A stretch of 64,000 nt of DNA from Daucus carota subsp. sativus (GCF_001625215.2 NC_030384.2:31670527-31734526); one strand, 5' to 3'; numbered from the stretch's first letter, positions 28,278-52,070 are shown. The notes: generated by a model not told the origin, from the sequence alone. Program-made: numbers and translations.

Positions 28278-29305
28278 GAGTTAATTGCAAATCGCACCCT
28301 ACACTTGGGCCCAAACACACTTTAGTATACATGCTTTAGGAAATTAATTTCACATCCCCTTACTATTTTGTGCGCTGCAGTATGCACCCTTTTCAGCCAT
28401 TTCCGTTAAATATCCACGTTAACATTAAATAAGTTAGGGGTAAAACTGGAAAATCAGTCTTCTTCCCCATTTATGCCCTGGTTCAGTAAATGTTAACCCT
28501 AATTGAGTGTGATTTTTCCTCTTAATTTATCTTCTTCAAAAAAGATGGGGGAGTATTGTGTTTCAAGCAGTGGCCTTTGCTTGTCCATTCCACACTCACC
28601 AGAGATGAAACAAGAACAAAAAACAGGCAGCCTTGGAAGCTTTCATATCAAAACTTTTCGCTACGGTTTCCAGAATCAAGGCTTTTTATACAGAGATACA
28701 AATGATTCACTTTCCAGATTACAACATTGATGGGATATAGGATGCAGATAAAGATATAGTTGATGAATTAAGAACACAATTAGAGCTTAAACACGGTTTC
28801 TTGAACAAAGATTCCAATTCTTCACTACCCAATGTCACACTCTTGCTGACAGAGATTCAGGGATAGCAGAGTCTTATGAAGATGTATCAGATTATAATCA
28901 AGAAAATTGAAGGCCAGCTTGAAGCCAAAGAAATCAAAATTTCATCTCTTCGGAAAAATCATGAAGAAACAATTTTTATCAAATGAATCACTTGAATAAA
29001 CAATGAATTCGAGTGGGTGTTTTTCTGTTCTTAAAGATATCATCTTGTTCACCAAAAGATTTCATCTTGGTTTTGAAGTGGGAACAAGGAAAAGCAATGA
29101 AGCAATGAAGGGTTTTGAAGTGGGTTTGCATTGTAATTTTTTTTTATGACTCAATTGCCCTTAATTTTTTAACGGCACCGTTAACTTTTGACGGAAAGAG
29201 TGCATATTGCCGCGCACAAAATGGTAAGAGGATGCGAAATGCAATTTTCTAAAGTAGGTATACTAAAGTGTGTTTGAAGTTTAGGATGCAATTTGCAATT
29301 AACTC
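28278..29305. mobile_element. Mutator-like element carrying a gene fragment
   Basis: Ends GAGTTAATTGCAAATCGCA and, reverse complemented, GAGTTAATTGCAAATTGCA. Inverted similarity runs about 150 bp. Both flanks are ttcttttta (28269-28277 and 29306-29314), a perfect 9-bp target duplication, diagnostic for Mutator-like elements. The interior (about 28540-28990) holds coding-like sequence listed separately, so this is Pack-MULE-like. No transposase is present. Confidence 0.88.
28545..28986 (+). pseudogene. Captured coiled-coil gene fragment inside the Mutator-like element
   Basis: Two coding-like pieces follow each other. From 28545 a frame starts MGEYCVSSSGLCLSIPHSP and runs to a stop near 28728. 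From 28741 another frame reads DADKDIVDELRTQLELKHGF and, after one internal stop, MKMYQIIIKKIEGQLEAKE and ISSLRKNHEE, ending at 28986. The heptad-rich second part looks like a coiled coil. The break between pieces and the internal stop argue for a dead captured copy of a host gene. I do not recognise the parent gene. Confidence 0.55.
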
Positions 29306-30579
29306 TTCTTTTTATGCTTAAGGGCTTAGATGGTTGTTATTCAATTGTGTTAGGCTCTATGTCAGGGTTATAAATATGTGGGATTTTTGATCCAATGAGG
29401 GTGGAAGTAGGAATCACATCAATTAATTCATTAAGCCAGAAAGTATCAAGTGAGAAATTGTCAACATTTTTTTTAAGGTTAGCTGGCGGAGACCCTGGAA
29501 TGTAAGCATCTGAAAACATATCCTCATATGAGACACTTTTCTCAGCTAGACTTGTGCTGGAACATCTTGATATTAACTTTCCGAATCAAAAGTCCTCTCC
29601 CTCACTCTCACCCATATATCACCATCCACTGATTGCTCAGGTTCAACTTCTACATTTGGTTCGGGTCAGGTTAATTGATTTCCTGGTTTTGACACTTGCT
29701 CGGGTGACTCCACATTTGCATTTACTTCAACCGCCGGTTCATCTTAAATTACAGGTCTAGTTGAGCTTCCGGTTGAGCTGGTTGTTAAGAGATGAATTTC
29801 AATGTATCTTTTTTCTTATAGACCAACTCACTAACATATAGCACACCATTGGACTTCAACTAAATACCAACAATAAAGTGTAATTTTTATTTTAATACTA
29901 ATAAAATATTTTTGATGCTATATTGAATAGATATTTAACATAGGGCTTCTCTAAGAGCACATCTAGTGCACAATGAAAGTGGCCAAGTGAACCGGAGCTC
30001 GAACTAATCAACAAAATGGTGAACTGGATTTGGAGGGAACCAAAAGAAATTATCAGGGATCTCTTAGCCAGTTCGGGGACTCTTTCATTGCAGTGTCTTT
30101 CTTATCAGTTTGATATTCGTTGACAACCAAATAAAAACGAGGTATTTAAACTGTTATTAAAAGTCACGTTGAAATCAGCTCAAGCATGTAGCAACCACAC
30201 CATTTACCGCTTAATACTTATGTCACACAAGTGGTATAGTCCACAGAAATGCATTATCTGCTGGGCAAAAACCCATTTGAATAAGGAGAATCAGATACAA
30301 CACCAGGAAATTTCACTTCTGTTGATCTTTCAAAAGAGGGCACATCAGTAATAATATCAGCCAAAAAAGTCCAAAACTTGACCTACTACTTGATAAATAT
30401 CAACAAAGCTGCCACAGGAATCTAATCAACACTTGAAATTCCCCTACATAGAGAGTCTGGAACTTGCATATTAACAGCACCACTAGAGCAAAAACTATAC
30501 CCCAAACTGAGAAACTACCAAAGATACCTTCATTGCTTTTCCTTGTCCCCTCTTCACTCTGATTTCAAGTGACTAGTTA

Positions 30580-37295
<6,716 letters not shown>

Positions 37296-38220
37296 AAAAG
37301 AGTTGCTACGTAGGGTCCTATATAAAAAATATATACACATACAAAGAGAAAAAGTATAAGGAGAGATATAAACCAAGACAAGGTCTGGAAAGCATGGTAA
37401 TGGCAAAATTTTGTAAACCAAAAAAATATATATTGCATTATATGGGACAATTGATTAAGTTATAAACATTACATACAGTTAACAAACGGATAAAATGTAG
37501 AAGTCAGCTTTGGCAAATTCATTCAAAGGTAACTCTAAATTCATTTTACCCTGCCTTATAAGTTGGCAAATTACTGATCCTTACAAGTTATAAAAATACC
37601 TTTTAAGCAATAAGCAATAAGTTCAAACAAGCCACAAGTAAAGAGTATATCAATCACCATGATATAAATGTTAGAACAAAAAATTTCTCAGCTTCCACAT
37701 GCTCAAAAACAATAATGGACTCTCTCCCGAGACTCTCAAGCACAACCAGTAGTATATATCATTGCCAGCTTCCACATAATCTTACTAGCTTTCCTCTTCA
37801 GTTATAATTATATATTCTTAACTCAACAAGCAAGCAATATAAATACAAGCATACAATGCCGTAATGTACATCAATTTATCAAGCTCCAACTATCAAACTA
37901 TCATCAAAAGTTTGATCAATTAGGCGAGATTTTCACAAAAGCAAACATACATACAAAAAGCTAGAGAGAGAGAGGCGGGAAAAGATTGACCTAAAAATGT
38001 GGTGGAATTGAGAAAGGGAAAGGGAAATTAATGTTTTAATAGAGGATAATGTTAAACATAATTAGATTAAGAAACCCTAAAATTGGAATAGTAAGCTACT
38101 AAAATGTACCTGAGTGAGTCGGCGGTACGAACTCTGTAACTAAAGTCTTTGAGTTTGAGTTTGAGTTTGAGGCAGATGAACCGGAAGATCGTGTGTGTTG
38201 TGTTGGATTTTGTGTATATT
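37296..38220 (-). other. Leader exon and leader intron of the DEAD helicase
   Basis: On the minus strand the 24 bases before the ATG follow a good acceptor (atttttatatag, 37320). A good donor (actcactcag/gtacat) lies at 38108. This suggests an intron of about 790 bp within the 5' untranslated region, with the first exon running from about 38220 to 38109. The transcription start is a guess; no clear TATA box was found. Confidence 0.5.
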
Positions 38221-38789
38221 GTATGTAGAAGGGCCCTGTTTGGTTAAAATCGATCTAATTTATTCCCATAAAAATAAGTCTACTTAATTGTTTTCCATTT
38301 TTGTCTGTCTATCATTGCTACCGGGAATTTATATGTAAATTATATTTTTTTTTTATGTATAAAGACTACATTAATTAGTGATATGATCTGTTTTATGTTT
38401 GTTCGACTCGATTGTTCTTGTAGATGCTGTATAATTTTTCATTATTGAATTAATTTCCTTTTTTTCAAAAAAAAAAAAGAAAGAAAACCTTCACACTAAA
38501 TAACAGTAAGATAATAAGGCTCAAATAGTTTTTTTTAGTTAAATTGCTCAAATTAATTTATTTTATCTCTAAATTCTTAACAAAAGTCTGATAGTAAGAA
38601 TCACTTCATTCTGCTCAGCTATTTGTTTCACCTTTAATGGATTGTTTTTATGGATTTTAATGGATTGTGTGTGATTTTGATTTTGTGCGGATTCTTGATA
38701 AAATGTCGCAGAGTTTATAGGATTTAAGCACAATGCTTCAAAATCCCATTGATTTTGGTGGGATATCAAAAAACTTAAAATACACTGAA

Positions 38790-39065
38790 GAATGCCACAA
38801 AATCCATCATTTTATGAAATGCAAAAAAATCCATCAGCATTTGAATACCATCAGATTTTAATGGATTTTAAAGAATCTCAATTGAATACCATGGGATTTT
38901 AAAGCACAATTTAAAATCCTAATTGAATACCACCAAATTTTGTAGCATAATTTAAAATCCCAATTGAATACCTCGAGATTTTAACGGATTTCAAACAATC
39001 CCAATCGAATACCCTCGGATTTCATGAATGCAAAAAAATGCTTTAAAATCCCAATCCAATACACC
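38790..39065. repeat. Degenerate minisatellite-like repeat / MITE half
   Basis: The words aaaatcc(c/t)aattgaatacc and gggattttaaagc recur four to five times. The right border reads aaatcccaatccaatacaccc, like the end of a known type of plant MITE (GGGTGTATTGGATTGGG). I find no clean left end, so it is probably truncated. Confidence 0.5.
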
Positions 39066-39075
39066 CCTCTAAGTT

Positions 39076-39347
39076 CTTGCTCCATCAGTCCCACAATACA
39101 TGTCTTTTTTTAGAAGAAAAAAATTTGTCCCATAATACTTGTCCATTTTCAGTTTCCAATACAAATATATTGACATTATTCCAAAATTACCCTTGTTGAA
39201 AGTTATATAACAATTAATAAGAGTTGAATAAGAGTCTAAATTCATGCATTTATTAGGGGTACAAGTGAGAAAATATTATCTAATTAATGTTTCCTTAATA
39301 TGCATAATATTTTCAAAAGAGACATGTATTGTGGGACGGAGGGAGTA
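39076..39347. mobile_element. Stowaway-like MITE
   Basis: The left end contains ctccatcagtcccacaatac and the right end gtattgtgggacggagggag, forming an inverted repeat of about 25 bp with ctccctccgtccc character. The interior is AT-rich. Length and ends are typical of plant Stowaway elements. Confidence 0.75.
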
Positions 39348-39639
39348 GTAAAAGTCTCATACAACACTATTAATAATATATATAGAGTTCTACCTCAATA
39401 CAAATTATTAAAATACAAACTAAATAAAAACAATGAAGTAGAATGGTAAGGGTTTTGGGATCGGAGATGGATCCCGAGATGGGCCTAGACGGGATCTAAA
39501 TAGGGCATCGTAGGGTCGGGATGGGCCTCGTAAGACCATGATGGGGCCAAGGTTTGGCTCTTAAAGCTGTCTGGAGCCTGTCCACGGCCTGTGCAGAGCC
39601 TTGGCGAGGCTCTAGCGGATCCGGGGTAGTTTGAGTGGG

Positions 39640-39815
39640 AACGAGAGTGGGAACGAGAGTGGGCCCTGGTGGGTGAGGACATATAGAACGTAAGTGATGG
39701 CGTTTAATTATAGTTACCGTGGGGTGGATTGAGTGGGAACGAGGGTGGGCCCCTGGTGGGTGAGGACATATCGAACGTAAGTGATGGCGTTTAATTATAG
39801 TTACCGTGGGTTTGT
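39640..39815. repeat. Two-copy tandem duplication, 87-bp offset
   Basis: The block from gagtgggaacgag through gggtgaggacatat to ttaattatagttaccgtggg occurs twice, 87 bases apart, with few differences. The 5' part is unusually G-rich. No open frame or known repeat family explains it. Confidence 0.9.
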
Positions 39816-40248
39816 ATTTCAGTTTTTGTTTTAGTGACTACTATTTGATCAATTGCCTATATAAACATATTTAATGACTGAGATTTTAATAAATTTTACT
39901 GAAATTAAGTAATCTATATATTTTCAATGATTATATATTTGTAGTTAAGATTGTTGTAAAATTAATTTTCATAGATTACATTTATAATAAAGATTCTTGT
40001 AGATATTGTTATATGATATTTCAAATTTAAACATATTTTTTTTAATATTTTAATAATTTTAGAACAAATTTCTAGTAATTATTAGTTTATGTACTTCAAA
40101 AGAAATCCACTAATCCATGCAAACAATCATATTTTAACAAATTCAGATTGCAAAAAAAAAAAAAAAAATCAGTATAATCTCACTTAAATAACATAATATT
40201 TTTATACATAGTTTCAGTTTTAAGAATTATCTTGTATTTCAGTATATC

Positions 40249-40256
<8 letters not shown>

Positions 40257-40284
<28 letters not shown>

Positions 40285-40305
40285 TATATATATATATATA
40301 TATAT
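40257..40305. repeat. (TGTA)n(TA)n microsatellite
   Basis: About seven TGTA units run into about ten TA units. Confidence 0.95.
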
Positions 40306-40923
40306 TTAAAAATTTGATGTATTTTTAATTTTTAAAAATTCTACACATTTTTATTTCGGGAAAGATAACTGGCTTTTGGTATTCAAAAGAATGCCACAAA
40401 CAATCCTTGCCAATGAAAAAAAAATAAATATCTCTGCCATCTGAAATGCTCCGGTACACTCTGCAATGAAACAACTGAAACATGAAATAAAAAACGAATC
40501 TCAGGATGAATAAGAGCCATGATTCCCGGAGTCAGATGAAGAAAAGTCCCCCAATAACATAATTTAGAATTAAAATGTTCTGAATAACATAATCGAAAAA
40601 ATGGCCCTGACTGCCACAAAGAGACGTTTGATCGTTTAACATTAATTAACAAACTTCAACACGTAACATAATGTTGTGTTGGACACTTTTTCCCTTTTTC
40701 CTTTTTTATAAAATATTAGTAACCCAGGATAAAGTAGCATTTTGCACCCAAAACACAACTTTAAGTAGCGTTTTGAACCCAAAACACATCATACTGTAAA
40801 TTGTGCTCAAGTACTTCAAGGCAGCAGATCAACAACTCAAGTAATAGGAAAATAGTCAAAATTTGTATATATAGTCATAATGTCATATGAATATTTTTAA
40901 GTATAATAGATGTATATATAAGG

Positions 40924-41145
40924 GCCGTTTGGTTTAACTTAAAAGAAGTGTCTCACTTATAGTAAAGAAGTGGAGCATAAGTGAGAAGTAAATAAGTTAA
41001 TAAAGTGTTTGGAAAAGAAGCAGAAGCTGTGAAAGAGAAGCTAGCATTCTCAGCTTCTTAAAAGTGCTTCTACTTTTTTACACAAACGGGTCAAGAAAAG
41101 CAGAAGTCAGAAGCAGCTCCAGCTTCTTGTAAACAAACACCACCA
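40924..41145. mobile_element. Possible MITE with GGGCCGTTTGG end
   Basis: The left end agggccgtttggttta and the right end (reverse complement ggtggtgtttgtttac) are weakly inverted. The interior contains complementary agaagc/gcttct-rich arms. Such ends are common in plant PIF/Harbinger or hAT MITEs. I found no convincing target duplication. Confidence 0.45.
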
Positions 41146-41548
41146 TAGTATGAACTATGGAGGACACAAGGCAAATAAGACCGCCTTTGCACTGTAAATC
41201 TGATGGGGAAAGCAACGAACTATCCGAGGATTTAGCAAATAAAAAAGAAGAAAAGACCTATCCATGGAAAGAGACTTTGATTAGTAACCATCCACTGTTC
41301 TTGTGAAGTGGAGTATATTATTCCTGCTAATAATAATTTATAAGTAAGATATGCTTCTACCTAGTACATAAGAACAATTTACCAAGAAGATATGATGTAG
41401 GCATCAGAAATTTTATTTGGTAACAATGGCCTACATTAAACGCCTTTATAAATCAAGTATCATAACCTTAATTTGTAAGCGAAAAGAATATTGGCCAAGC
41501 AAGTGCTATAAAACACAAATCAACAGGCCAAGTGGAAGCGTATCTAGT

Positions 41549-41967
41549 TAGAGCTGTAATTCGACTCGGGCGGCTCGCGAGCTCGCCCGGCTCGAACTCG
41601 TTTAACTGGGCTCGGCTCGGCTTGACCACTCGACTCGTTAAACGAGCCGAATTCGGGCAAAGGTTCCGGCTCTTTTAATTAAGCGAGCCGGCTCGACTCG
41701 ACTCGTGAAAATAAACGAGCTGAGTTCAGGTAGAGGTTTAGACTCGATTAAGTGTAAAATTATACGAGCTGGCTCGCTCGACTCATTAAAACCGGCTCGT
41801 TTAGCTAAACGAGCCGGCTCGACTCGACTCGTGAAATTAAACGAATCGAGTTCAAGTAGAGATTTAGACTCATTAGTTAAACGAGCCGGCTCGTCTCGAC
41901 TCGATTAAACTTACTCGAATTAGGCTCGGCTCGAAACTAGGCCGGCTCGGCTCGAATTACAGCCCTA
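41549..41967. mobile_element. hAT-like element filled with CGAGCCGGCT repeats
   Basis: The 419-bp element starts TAGAGCTGTAATTCGA and ends TCGAATTACAGCCCTA, inverted at 15 of 16 positions. Both flanks are tatctagt (41541-41548 and 41968-41975), a perfect 8-bp target duplication. The whole interior is degenerate repeats of cgagccggctcgactcg, far richer in G and C than its flanks. An open frame across it is only the translated repeat. Confidence 0.9.
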
Positions 41968-42269
41968 TATCTAGTCAATCTAGTAAAAATACCAAAAGTC
42001 AATCTAGTCATCCACGTGAACTCTCTACTTTGATCTTATACTGCAGAACAAAGTATAAACATAAAAGCTCTACATCATTGCACTGAAACCTAAATTGCTC
42101 AAAACTTCACAATAATAGTAATAACTAAAAGAAAAATTATAATTTACGTAAAAAAATATCCATATCTCATACTGAATTTTCAACATAACTTAACAAATAT
42201 GTATGTAAAAATATCCATATGCTAAAATTGAATTTTCAATGACTTAACAAATATGTATGTCTTGCAGCA

Positions 42270-42370
42270 TAAGATTATTATTATAATCTTACTCTTAATA
42301 ATAATAATTATATTATTATTATTATTATGAAAATTTTATTATTATTGTTATTATTGTTGTTGTTGTTACT
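42270..42370. repeat. (TTA)n/(TTG)n degenerate microsatellite
   Basis: Interrupted att, aat and ttg triplet runs. No other signal. Confidence 0.8.
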
Positions 42371-44254
42371 TTAATGTTTAATAAAGGTGAGTCATGTTTT
42401 GGATGTCATGGCGACCAGAATCCCTGAGATACGATTCAGTGGTGCCACGATTATTGCAGTTTGTGGAGTATGAATTTTCAAACCACCTTAAATCTTCTAT
42501 TATGTGATTGTCGTTTATTTTTTTTTTCTGATTCAAGTCCTTTTATGTTCCTTATTAATCAGGTGGATTAACCATACTTATATTTTTCATCAAAGAGAAC
42601 TAATTGTTTTAGCATTTTATACCATCTTTGAAACAATTATATATTATTTTATTGATTAACTCCCGGAAAAAAATTTATAATGATATAACATTTTAGTCGC
42701 ACCAAGATAAAAATGATTTCAAATAGTATTACAATTTATGTTTCAACAATCTCGTCATGTTACTCAAAATTTTTATAATCATATAAATTATTTCCATATA
42801 ATTTAAATGAAAATTTCAATTTTGTATACTTTATTTTTCAAATTCCAAACTCCTAAAAAGTAATTAAAAAAAAGATGGGATGATATACTACTTAAGTCTT
42901 CTTAATTATGGTAATAGTACGATTATATATAAATTCTATTATAAATAAAATAAGTCAAATTGAAATAGAAAAATTTAATTCATAATATCAAAGTGAACTC
43001 TCATTTTAAGAGACGAGAGTTCAGGTTAGACAGTTGATTTCACACATTTCTAGGTGTACTTTATAAATTGAAGTTTTTAATGTTTTTTAAAAATTAAATT
43101 TGGTGTTTTATGAGAATATAAAATTTTTTTTCTACAAAATTGTATCGTAGTAGAATCTTCACTCTATCATATACATAATATTGAGAGCATATATACACAA
43201 AAGTAGATGTTAGTTTTTTATTATAAATAATATTGGATTTAGAGTATAAAATTGGTAAATGATGTTGCGAGCTGCAATTCTGATGGGTTTAGTTGTGATA
43301 TTATATCAAGAGGAAGATCTTGTTGAAATAAATGATCAAAAAAGTATTTTAGAACATTATGGACAATATAAGAATTTACGTTATAAACTTTAGTATTGTT
43401 GGAGTGAAAATTAGGTCTTTAGCTTTTTGTTTGGGATTAAAGTCCATTAACAGTACACAAACACTAAACGTTGAATATTAGTAAGATATCACTATATTTT
43501 TTTTTGAACCAAATCAACATGTCTTGTTGATCCAAATTCGTGAGAATTGCGCATTTAGACCATCACGAACGTAATAATTTGGATGCATAAGTAAATATTA
43601 TATTTTGTGATTGCAAACCCATGGATGTGAAGTGCAAAGTGGATTTGTGGGTTCAAGATCTGAAAACTACAATATCAAAAAAGATTTAAAGGTTTGTTAT
43701 CACTGAAATGAACTAGCCATCAACCAATATATACTGAAGTAATAGCCTTTACGATATGTCTTTTTCTTGGGCTCATAAATAAGTTGCAATCTATTATGAT
43801 AGTCATGTCCTTTATTTGATATTTATATGATCGGATTAATTTGTGGCGTGTTTGTTCATAGTTATATATGTTTATACTTATATTGTATGATCAATCTATT
43901 CCTAGAACTACATGTTTTTGACAATGCTAGTTAAGATAGTATAATTAATTATTTGATTTAGCAGATTCATCCCTTTCATAAGCTGCTTCATGTTATTAAG
44001 AAGAAATCTATGACCAAAGCGTAAAATATGAGTCTATTGTGTATAATCATAGATATTGTATATATTTATAAATAATTCTTAATTTACATATTTAGTTTTA
44101 TATGATAAATAAATTTATAAATATTTGTGCGTATATGTAATGTTGCTTCAATAGAAAATGGATAAAGAAGAAGAGAGAATAATTCATTAGCTCTTATTTT
44201 TGTTGTTATTTCTTGAAATATGTTACTATTTACAAAACAACTTATGACATAAGA

Positions 44255-44421
44255 GGTTGAGCATTCGGCTGGTTCGGTTCAAAATCACACCAGACCAAAA
44301 AAATCAAAAATCGAATTGTCTTTATTTTAAGTTGAATCAGACCCGAGTTATTATTCAAAACTGAATCTAACCACCCAAATTATTTCGATTCAGTTTCAGT
44401 TTAAAGAAATCGAAATTTTAA
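44255..44421. repeat. Partial hAT-like TTCGGT repeat
   Basis: It begins aggttgagcattcggctggttcggtt, which matches the inner side of the complete TTCGGT element's end (gctgagcattcggtcggttcgg reverse complement). No right end is visible, so I read it as truncated or diverged. Confidence 0.45.
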
Positions 44422-44799
44422 TCCCAGTAATCTAATACATATATGTACTCAGTCTTACAACCTAATACAAAGACCTTTCAATATTTACTGCTACAGCCTT
44501 TTTTTTTAACCTTAATTTGTGATGTTTGCATAGAAGTACGGAGTATTGTTTTAAACTATGGCGCGGAATACAAATCTGAAGTTGTCGATGGATTGATTGA
44601 AATCGCAGCCGGAGTGTTCATGTTAATGTTTAATGACGTGACCTCGTATAATCGTGGTTATAAAGATTTAATACATCAAATATTAAATTACATTCGCTTT
44701 TCATTCCAATTAATCTCGATTTTCGCATAATCCTAAATCGCTAGCTCAAATGATTAGGCGCGGTTTCCGATTTATGCAAAAGGGTGTCATAGACATAAG

Positions 44800-45879
44800 T
44801 AGATGTGACAATCGTTTCGTTTAGTGTATTTTCGTGTTTCATGTACTCTAAGGTGAACCCCGTATCCGCCCGTTATTAATTTCTTGTACCTAATTTGAAA
44901 CCCGTATCCGATCCGAAACGTTTCGTGTACTTTTCGTGTACATTATATATAAAAATATTAATATAATTTTAATCAAAAAATAACTTTAATATATATTTTC
45001 ATGTATAATTTTACTAAATATGAATGATATTTCGCGCGCACACACATGTGTAGGCAAGTGATCAAATAGAAACTAATTTTATTCTGGAAACTAGAAACCA
45101 TTCTTTCAATCATTGTTTATAACTACAGAAATCACTAGTTTCTATGTTGTTAATCACTATTTTATGAAGTAAAATCATCAGTTATTATTTTTGATAATTG
45201 AGAAAATTTACTTATGATGGGTATCAGTGGTTGATTATTAATGATGAATTATAGTTGTAGGAGGTATATGATAGTAGCAAATGACGATATGAGGTGTGTG
45301 GTGGTGGTAGATAGTCATTAGCAGTGGCAAGTTATGTTGACAAACGGTGAAAAGCAAATTATGGTTGTAGGTGACGGCAGTAGTAGTGGAAGGGGTTGAT
45401 AATGATGCTAGGAATTTCATCAATGTAGTATGAGTGAAGATGACGATGATATACGTTGTATATATGTGTATTTATATATCTATATCTGTCAGATTTTGTA
45501 TATATAAAATAGTGAATTCTGATATACAAATGAGTGATTTTTTTAGTTAAAATTTATGGTGAAAAACTGGTCAAGGACTAGTTTCTAGTTTCTAGGCTAA
45601 TTTAGTTTCTAACGGAGTAAACACCTATATATATATTTTACACAATTATATATTTAATATATTACAACATAACATATATATATAATAAAAATTATGTACA
45701 GATATTTCGTGTACCTTCGTGTACCCAAAATGAATACCTATATCCGACATGAAATCTATCGTGTAATTTCGTGTTCGTGTATATTCGTGTTTCGTGTATT
45801 AAAAATCAAAACTCATATCAATTTCTTTTGTATGGTTTATTTTCGTGTTAGCGTGTTACGTGTCAAATTGCAAGACCTA
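44800..45879. mobile_element. hAT-like element with TTCGTGTA repeats
   Basis: The 1080-bp segment starts TAGATGTGACAATCG and ends CAAATTGCAAGACCTA. Both flanks are gacataag (44792-44799 and 45880-45887), a perfect 8-bp duplication. Both subterminal regions (44810-44945 and 45700-45865) are crowded with tttcgtgta and gtgtac words in inverted sense. The middle is AT-rich, with a gttgtagg/gatgatg-rich patch. No transposase was found. Confidence 0.82.
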
Positions 45880-46380
45880 GACATAAGTGTAAATCAAATG
45901 TTCAAATGAATCGGGAACACATAAATAAAAGATCGGATAAACTGAAGTATAAGGAAAAGTTTGTGTGTGGTGGAGATGTTAAACATCATCCACTTTGAAT
46001 TTGATGACAGAAATGCTTCTTGTTCTACAAAACTCCAAACATCACTTCAAGTATTACTGGGCCAAAAAGCAAGCCCACTCATCACCATATCCAAATGTTT
46101 AGCATCACATTTCCCAACGTACTCACATCCCCACGTGTATCAATCTATTGGCCGTTGTTAAATTGGGGGAGGAGAGAACTTGGTGTGTTTATTTTACAAG
46201 TTTATATCTGAATTACTTCTTAAATAATTTATAATATCTTTTTCTATGTGTTTATGTATATTAAGAAAATAATGTTAGTCGAGTATCTTATCATGGACTA
46301 TCTTGATAAATATAGTAAATTAAACTAATTTGTGTTTATTTCCCTTTGTTTTTAATTGTTCAACTAGATAATAAGATAAA

Positions 46381-47301
46381 GGGAAAATAGATTTTTTTGT
46401 CACCGAACTTATTATGTTTTTAGAAACTTGCCACTCAACTAATTTTTTTTCCCTTATAGTCACTGATGTTAGGTTCGGAATTTTTTTTGCCACTAAAGTT
46501 AGGTTCGGATTTGATTATTACCATTATATTAATTCTTTGTAGTATTATTAAAATTTAGTGATAACCTGTAATATTTTGATGATTTGATATATGTCTATCT
46601 TTATATATAGTACTTTTATGTACCCAAGATCGTTTATCTTCTTCGGTGATAAGAGTTAAACACGCATTTTACGATTTCTAAAAGTGTACTCTCATAAATT
46701 ATTTTATTTTTTCTTCCGAATAAAAATTTAGTGTTTGAATTTTTATACGCAAAAAGAAAATCTCATAAATCATCGAAGATTAAGTTTTCCTCTCTATTTA
46801 TTTATCTTTATCTTGAAAATTATAATAAGATAAAGTTATTAAAAATTATGGGGATAGATTTAATAGTGATCTTAGGCTGAACTAGGTGATTGAAACTTTA
46901 ATAGTGAAAGATGATGCATCGTATCACTCAATTAGACTTTATTTTATCATGGAGAACATAAATTATTTGAAGTTATTGATTCCATACTGATGATTTGATG
47001 AATTTCTAGAATTGTAATTACGATTTTTCCTGATTTTAATATTATATCATCTCATTTTATGTTATTATTGCTATATACAAAAATATAAACATACATCATA
47101 TTATCAAAAAATTATATACTATCACTGTGTATTAATGATGCTACAAAAAATTATCACAATCCTAATAATCATATCCGAACCTAGGTTAGTGACTAAAAAC
47201 AAATCCAAACCTAACATCAGTGACTAAATGAAAAAAAATTTAATTGGGTGATAAGTTTCTAAAAATATAATAAATTCGGTGACAAAAAAATCTACTTTCC
47301 C
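46381..47301. mobile_element. Mutator-like element (GGGAAAATAGATTTTTTTG ends)
   Basis: The left end GGGAAAATAGATTTTTTTG and the right end, reverse complemented GGGAAAGTAGATTTTTTTG, begin inverted repeats of about 150 bp that both include the word gtcactgatgttaggtt. Both flanks are taagataaa (46372-46380 and 47302-47310), a perfect 9-bp target duplication. The interior is AT-rich with no coding sequence. It ends about 250 bp upstream of the MDAR4 start codon. Confidence 0.9.
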
Positions 47302-47450
47302 TAAGATAAAAAGATCGGAAAAAAGAAAATAACAGTCAACAAATGTGACTAATAGAAGCATCCATCCCCGGACGGTGCAGATCAAATTTACTCTTACACT
47401 CATCCACCGGATCAAAACGCAATTACTTAAGGCAAAGCGATTAAGCAAAG

Positions 47451-47459
47451 TATAATATA
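47451..47459 (+). promoter_or_regulatory. Candidate TATA box for MDAR4
   Basis: tataatata stands about 90 bp upstream of the MDAR4 ATG, followed by a purine-rich gagagagaga leader. Position and sequence fit, but there is no transcript evidence. Confidence 0.35.
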
Positions 47460-47520
47460 GAGAGAGAGATAATAAGAGTGATGTGCGTGTATGTATATAT
47501 TACAAATACACTTGAATTGA

Positions 47521-52070
<4,550 letters not shown>

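Larger units (their letters stand above)
24320..30579. other. Intergenic DNA between MYB and the DEAD helicase
   Basis: About 6.3 kb without an intact gene. It holds the MYB promoter with a 20-G run, an rbcL fragment (26568-26834), a hAT-like element (27356-28031) and a Mutator-like element (28278-29305). The AT-rich stretch 24700-26300 contains nothing I can name. A short open frame near 29337-29519 (minus) looks like retroelement debris, with no confirmed family. The last few hundred bases are the helicase 3' untranslated region. Confidence 0.55.

Noticed and set aside
41705..41908. Open frame with repeated SSGRGLDS/SLKPAR-like words
   Set aside because: It is just the translation of the cgagccggct repeats of the hAT-like element.
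44443..44730. A 95-codon open frame on the plus strand
   Set aside because: No family resemblance, no splice partners, AT-rich non-coding surroundings between two transposon remnants.
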